Assembly: GCF_014203425.1 (NCBI RefSeq)
Contig: NZ_JACHJC010000001.1
Coordinates: forward strand, 62,001-126,000
Direction of reading: 5' to 3'
Length of the DNA: 64,000 nt
Source of the DNA: Micromonospora echinospora
GTDB lineage: Bacteria > Actinomycetota > Actinomycetes > Mycobacteriales > Micromonosporaceae
In this document: piece by piece, positions 61,189 to 64,000 of the stretch
How the letters are laid out: each line of letters begins with the position of its first letter
How positions within the stretch are numbered: position 1 is the stretch's first letter
The notes under the pieces: generated by a model
The model's database searches: none
Seen by the model: the letters and a program-made list of their open reading frames with translations, nothing else
Told to the model about the DNA's origin: nothing
Position numbers and translations under genes: made by a program

Positions 61189-64000
61189 GTGTCCACTGTC
61201 GTCATCAAGCGGCCGCCACGCCGCGCGGCACCGGAGATCCCGGTCGGCGAGCTGCCGGTCGAGGCGCCGCCGGAGATCCCCGCGGCGACCGGCGGGCGCT
61301 GGCAGCAGGCGCTGATGGTGCTGCCGATGCTCGGCGGGACGGTGGCCATGGCGATGATGTTCGGCCGGGGCGGCGGTGCCTACTCGTACGTGGTGGGCGG
61401 CATGTTCGGCCTCTCCTCGCTGGCGATGCTGGTGACCACCTGGGGCAGTGCCGGGCCGAAGAAGTCCGAGCTGATGGCCGCCCGCCGGGAGTACCTGCGG
61501 CACCTGGCCACGCTGCGCCGCCGGGCGCGGGAGACCGCCGGCGCGCAGCGGGCCGGGCTGTCCTACCGACACCCCGATCCGGGCCGGCTCTGGTCCACTG
61601 TCGACAGTCACCGGGTCTGGGAGCGGCGGCCCGGCGACGCGGACTTCGCCGTGGTCCGGGTCGGTGTCGGGCCGCAGGCGCTCGCCACCCCGCTGGTCCC
61701 GCCGGTCACCCGCCCGCTGGAGGAGCTGGAGCCGATGACGGCCGGGGCGCTGCGGCGCTTCCTGGACGCGTACTCGGTGGTGCCGGACCTGCCGGTGGCG
61801 CTGTCGCTGCGCAGTTTCGCCCGGGTCTTCGTGCGCGGCCCGGCGGGCCCGGTTCGCGGCGCCGGATCGCCCGCCGCGCAGGCGCTGGCCCGCGCGGTGC
61901 TCACCCAGCTCGCTGTCTTCCACGCCCCGGACGAGCTGCTGATCGCGGTCTGCTCCGGGCCGGAACGCCGGGCCGCCTGGGAGTGGGTCAAGTGGCTGCC
62001 GCACGTCCACCACCCGAGCCGTACCGACGCGCTCGGGCCGGTGCGACTGGTCACCAGCTCCGCCGCCGACCTGGAACGGCTGCTCCACGACGTACTCGGC
62101 GCCCGGTCGCGGTTCAGTCCGCACGGCGTGGCCACGGACGGGCCGCAGGTCGTGGTGGTGCTCGACGGCGGCGACCTGACCGGGGCCACCGACCTGGCCG
62201 GCGACGGCGGCATCGACGCGGTCACCGTGCTCGACCTGGACACCCCGCCGCCCCGGCTGCTCGACCGGTACGCACTCCTGCTCGACCTGGTCGACGGCCG
62301 GCTGCACTCGCATTCCGCCGAGGGGCACGCCGAGGTGGGCGCCGCCGACGCGCTGGCGACCGCCGACGCCGAGGCGGTCGCCCGGCGGCTCGCGCCGCTG
62401 CGGCTCGCCGGCCCGGTACGCGGGCCGGACGCGCCGCCCGGCGCCGAGCCCGGGCTGCCCGAGCTGCTCGGGCTCGGGGACCCGGACAGCTTCACCGCCG
62501 AGCAGGGCTGGGCGCCCCGGGCCGCCCGGGACCGGCTGCGGATGCCGATCGGGGTGGGCGCCGACGGCGGGGCGATCGACCTCGATCTGAAGGAGTCGGC
62601 GCAGGACGGCATGGGCCCGCACGGCCTGCTGATCGGCGCGACCGGCTCGGGCAAGTCGGAGCTGCTGCGCACGCTCGTGCTCGGCCTGGCCGCCACGCAC
62701 AGCTCGGAGCAGCTCAACTTCGTGCTCGTCGACTTCAAGGGCGGCGCCACGTTCGCGCCGTTCGAGCGGCTGCCGCACACCGCCGCGGTGATCACCAACC
62801 TGGCCGACGCGCTGCCGCTGGTGGACCGGATGGTGGACGCGATAAACGGCGAGCTGATGCGCCGGCAGGAGCTGCTGCGCCGGGCGGGCAACTTCGCGAG
62901 CGTGCGCGACTACGAGCGCGCCCGGGCGGCCGGCTCCCCGCTGGCCCCGCTGCCGTCACTGCTGCTGATCTGCGACGAGTTCTCCGAGCTGCTGTCGGCC
63001 AAGCCCGACTTCATCGACCTGTTCGTGCAGATCGGCCGCCTGGGCCGGTCGCTCGGGGTGCACCTGCTGCTGGCCAGCCAGCGGCTGGAGGAGGGGCGGT
63101 TGCGCGGGCTGGACACGCACCTGTCGTACCGGATCGGGTTGCGCACGTTCTCGGCGCTGGAGTCCCGGACGGTGCTCGGCGTGCCGGACGCGCACGAGCT
63201 GCCGCGCAGTCCGGGGCACGGCTACCTGCGTTCCGGCACCGACCCCCTGGTGCGGTTCAAGGCCGCGTACGTCTCCGGCGCGGTCCGCCGCCGCGGCGGG
63301 CCGGCGGGCGCGCCCGGCGCCGGTGAGGCACGCGTGCTCGCCTTCTCCACCCATCTGGTGCCGGTGCCCGAGCCGGCCACGCCCGCCGCGCTCCCCGCCG
63401 AGGACGACAGCGGCGAGACGCTGCTCGACCTGCTTGTGGACCGGCTGGCCGGGCAGGGCCCGCCGGCGCACCAGGTGTGGCTGCCCCCGCTGGACTCCTC
63501 GCCCGCCCTGGACGAGCTGCTCGGTCCGGTCGGCGTCGACCCGGTACGCGGGCTCGCCGTCGCCAACCCGGAGCTGCACGGGGCGCTCCAGGTGCCGGTG
63601 GCGGTGGTGGACAAGCCGTTCGAGCAGCGGCGCGACCTGCTCTGGCTGGCCCTGGACGGCGCGGCCGGGCACGTCGCGGTGGTCGGCACCACCCGCAGCG
63701 GCCGGTCCGGCCTGCTGCGCACCCTGGTCTGCGCGCTCGCGCTCACCCACACTCCGGCCGAGGTGCAGGTCTACTGCCTCGACTTCGGCAGCGGGACGCT
63801 CGGCGCGCTGCGCGACCTGCCCCACGTGGGCGGCGTCAGCGGACGCTCCGACGGCACCTCCGTGCGCCGTACCGTCGGCGAGGTCGCCGGCCTGCTCGCC
63901 GAGCGGGAGCGGCGCTTCGCCGAGGCGGGCGTGGAGTCGATGGCCGCGTGGCGACGGCGCCGGGCGGCGGGCGCGACCGACGCCTTCGGCGACGTGTTCC
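61189..64000 (+). CDS. eccC: Type VII secretion ATPase EccC (3' end beyond window)
   Basis: 937 residues are visible from GTG 61189, which follows GGGGAGG. Two membrane helices (about 35-80) precede a DUF/ATPase-1 region and the second FtsK/SpoIIIE ATPase with Walker A GATGSGKS (483-490), FVLVDFKGGATF and LLLICDEFSELL. A further ATPase begins near 800 with Walker A-like GTTRSGRS (833-840), in which Lys is replaced by Arg. EccC recruits and exports WXG100 substrates. The 104-bp gap to eccD contains a TACGAT (61141-61146) that could serve as a -10. Confidence 0.94.
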   Translation, partial: MSTVVIKRPPRRAAPEIPVGELPVEAPPEIPAATGGRWQQALMVLPMLGGTVAMAMMFGRGGGAYSYVVGGMFGLSSLAMLVTTWGSAGPKKSELMAARREYLRHLATLRRRARETAGAQRAGLSYRHPDPGRLWSTVDSHRVWERRPGDADFAVVRVGVGPQALATPLVPPVTRPLEELEPMTAGALRRFLDAYSVVPDLPVALSLRSFARVFVRGPAGPVRGAGSPAAQALARAVLTQLAVFHAPDELLIAVCSGPERRAAWEWVKWLPHVHHPSRTDALGPVRLVTSSAADLERLLHDVLGARSRFSPHGVATDGPQVVVVLDGGDLTGATDLAGDGGIDAVTVLDLDTPPPRLLDRYALLLDLVDGRLHSHSAEGHAEVGAADALATADAEAVARRLAPLRLAGPVRGPDAPPGAEPGLPELLGLGDPDSFTAEQGWAPRAARDRLRMPIGVGADGGAIDLDLKESAQDGMGPHGLLIGATGSGKSELLRTLVLGLAATHSSEQLNFVLVDFKGGATFAPFERLPHTAAVITNLADALPLVDRMVDAINGELMRRQELLRRAGNFASVRDYERARAAGSPLAPLPSLLLICDEFSELLSAKPDFIDLFVQIGRLGRSLGVHLLLASQRLEEGRLRGLDTHLSYRIGLRTFSALESRTVLGVPDAHELPRSPGHGYLRSGTDPLVRFKAAYVSGAVRRRGGPAGAPGAGEARVLAFSTHLVPVPEPATPAALPAEDDSGETLLDLLVDRLAGQGPPAHQVWLPPLDSSPALDELLGPVGVDPVRGLAVANPELHGALQVPVAVVDKPFEQRRDLLWLALDGAAGHVAVVGTTRSGRSGLLRTLVCALALTHTPAEVQVYCLDFGSGTLGALRDLPHVGGVSGRSDGTSVRRTVGEVAGLLAERERRFAEAGVESMAAWRRRRAAGATDAFGDVF

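Noticed and set aside
61983..63326. 447-codon frame inside eccC
   Set aside because: Arg/Gly-rich shadow of the EccC frame, which carries Walker motifs.

Overview
The window is very GC-rich, with GTG starts, overlapping stop/start pairs and many apparently leaderless genes. Its gene content points to an actinomycete of the Micromonosporaceae (Micromonospora or a close relative). From memory, the backbone follows the same order as the Mycobacterium tuberculosis stretch from lpqE-radA to ppa: lpqE, radA, disA, convergent membrane protein, mutY, clpC, lsr2, lysS, coaX, panD, panC, Rossmann protein, DUF3180, folK, folB, folP, folE, ftsH, hpt, tilS, zincin, dacB, ppa. No rRNA, tRNA, CRISPR array, transposase or integrase was seen.

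Layout. 1-4436: a cut membrane protein, then a lineage-specific type III polyketide/prenylated quinone cluster (ketosynthase, acyl-CoA dehydrogenase-like flavoprotein, O-methyltransferase, divergent UbiA prenyltransferase). 4579-11154: lipoprotein, RadA and DisA (DNA repair and c-di-AMP), peptide deformylase with an ACT-domain protein, MutY. 11155-16574: convergent gap with G-rich and C-rich tracts around a palindrome, then ClpC, Lsr2 and LysS. 16668-24266: cofactor block (CoaX, NadC, NadB, PanD, PanC, DUF2520). 24429-26707: an NDUFAF7-family methyltransferase coupled to a stand-alone NuoD homologue. 28615-32176: a quaternary-amine ABC transporter whose binding protein looks circularly permuted. 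32183-36890: membrane proteins and folK-folB-folP. 37250-49657: a block of about 12.4 kb separating folP from folE. It carries a compact operon with the hallmarks of a type IV secretion channel (small two-helix protein, PrgI/VirB3-like, VirB4 ATPase, VirB6/TrbL-like, VirB8-like, VirB1-like lysozyme fused to an M23 peptidase), followed by a degenerate FtsK-type P-loop protein with a membrane partner; no relaxase or integrase is present. 49710-59643: FolE, FtsH, Hpt, a GlxA-type regulator, TilS, DUF2342 zincin, PBP4-type DacB, Ppa. 59702-64000: the start of a type VII (ESX) secretion locus, EccD and divergent EccC (cut at the right edge).

How the genes work together. The cofactor genes supply CoA, NAD and folate. 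RadA and DisA form the recombination and c-di-AMP checkpoint pair. ClpC, FtsH and deformylase serve protein quality control, and Lsr2 silences AT-rich DNA. The methyltransferase next to NuoD recalls the mitochondrial NDUFAF7-NDUFS2 maturation pair. Two secretion-type machines (T4SS-like and ESX) lie within 25 kb of each other.

The most notable points are the relaxase-free T4SS-like operon, the permuted OpuAC binding protein, an in-frame palindromic insertion inside the NDUFAF7-like gene, several families of short interspersed palindromes, and a repeated TAnnnT-N6..9-start codon arrangement at about ten genes. All calls come from reading the sequence and from recalled family knowledge; no database search was run.
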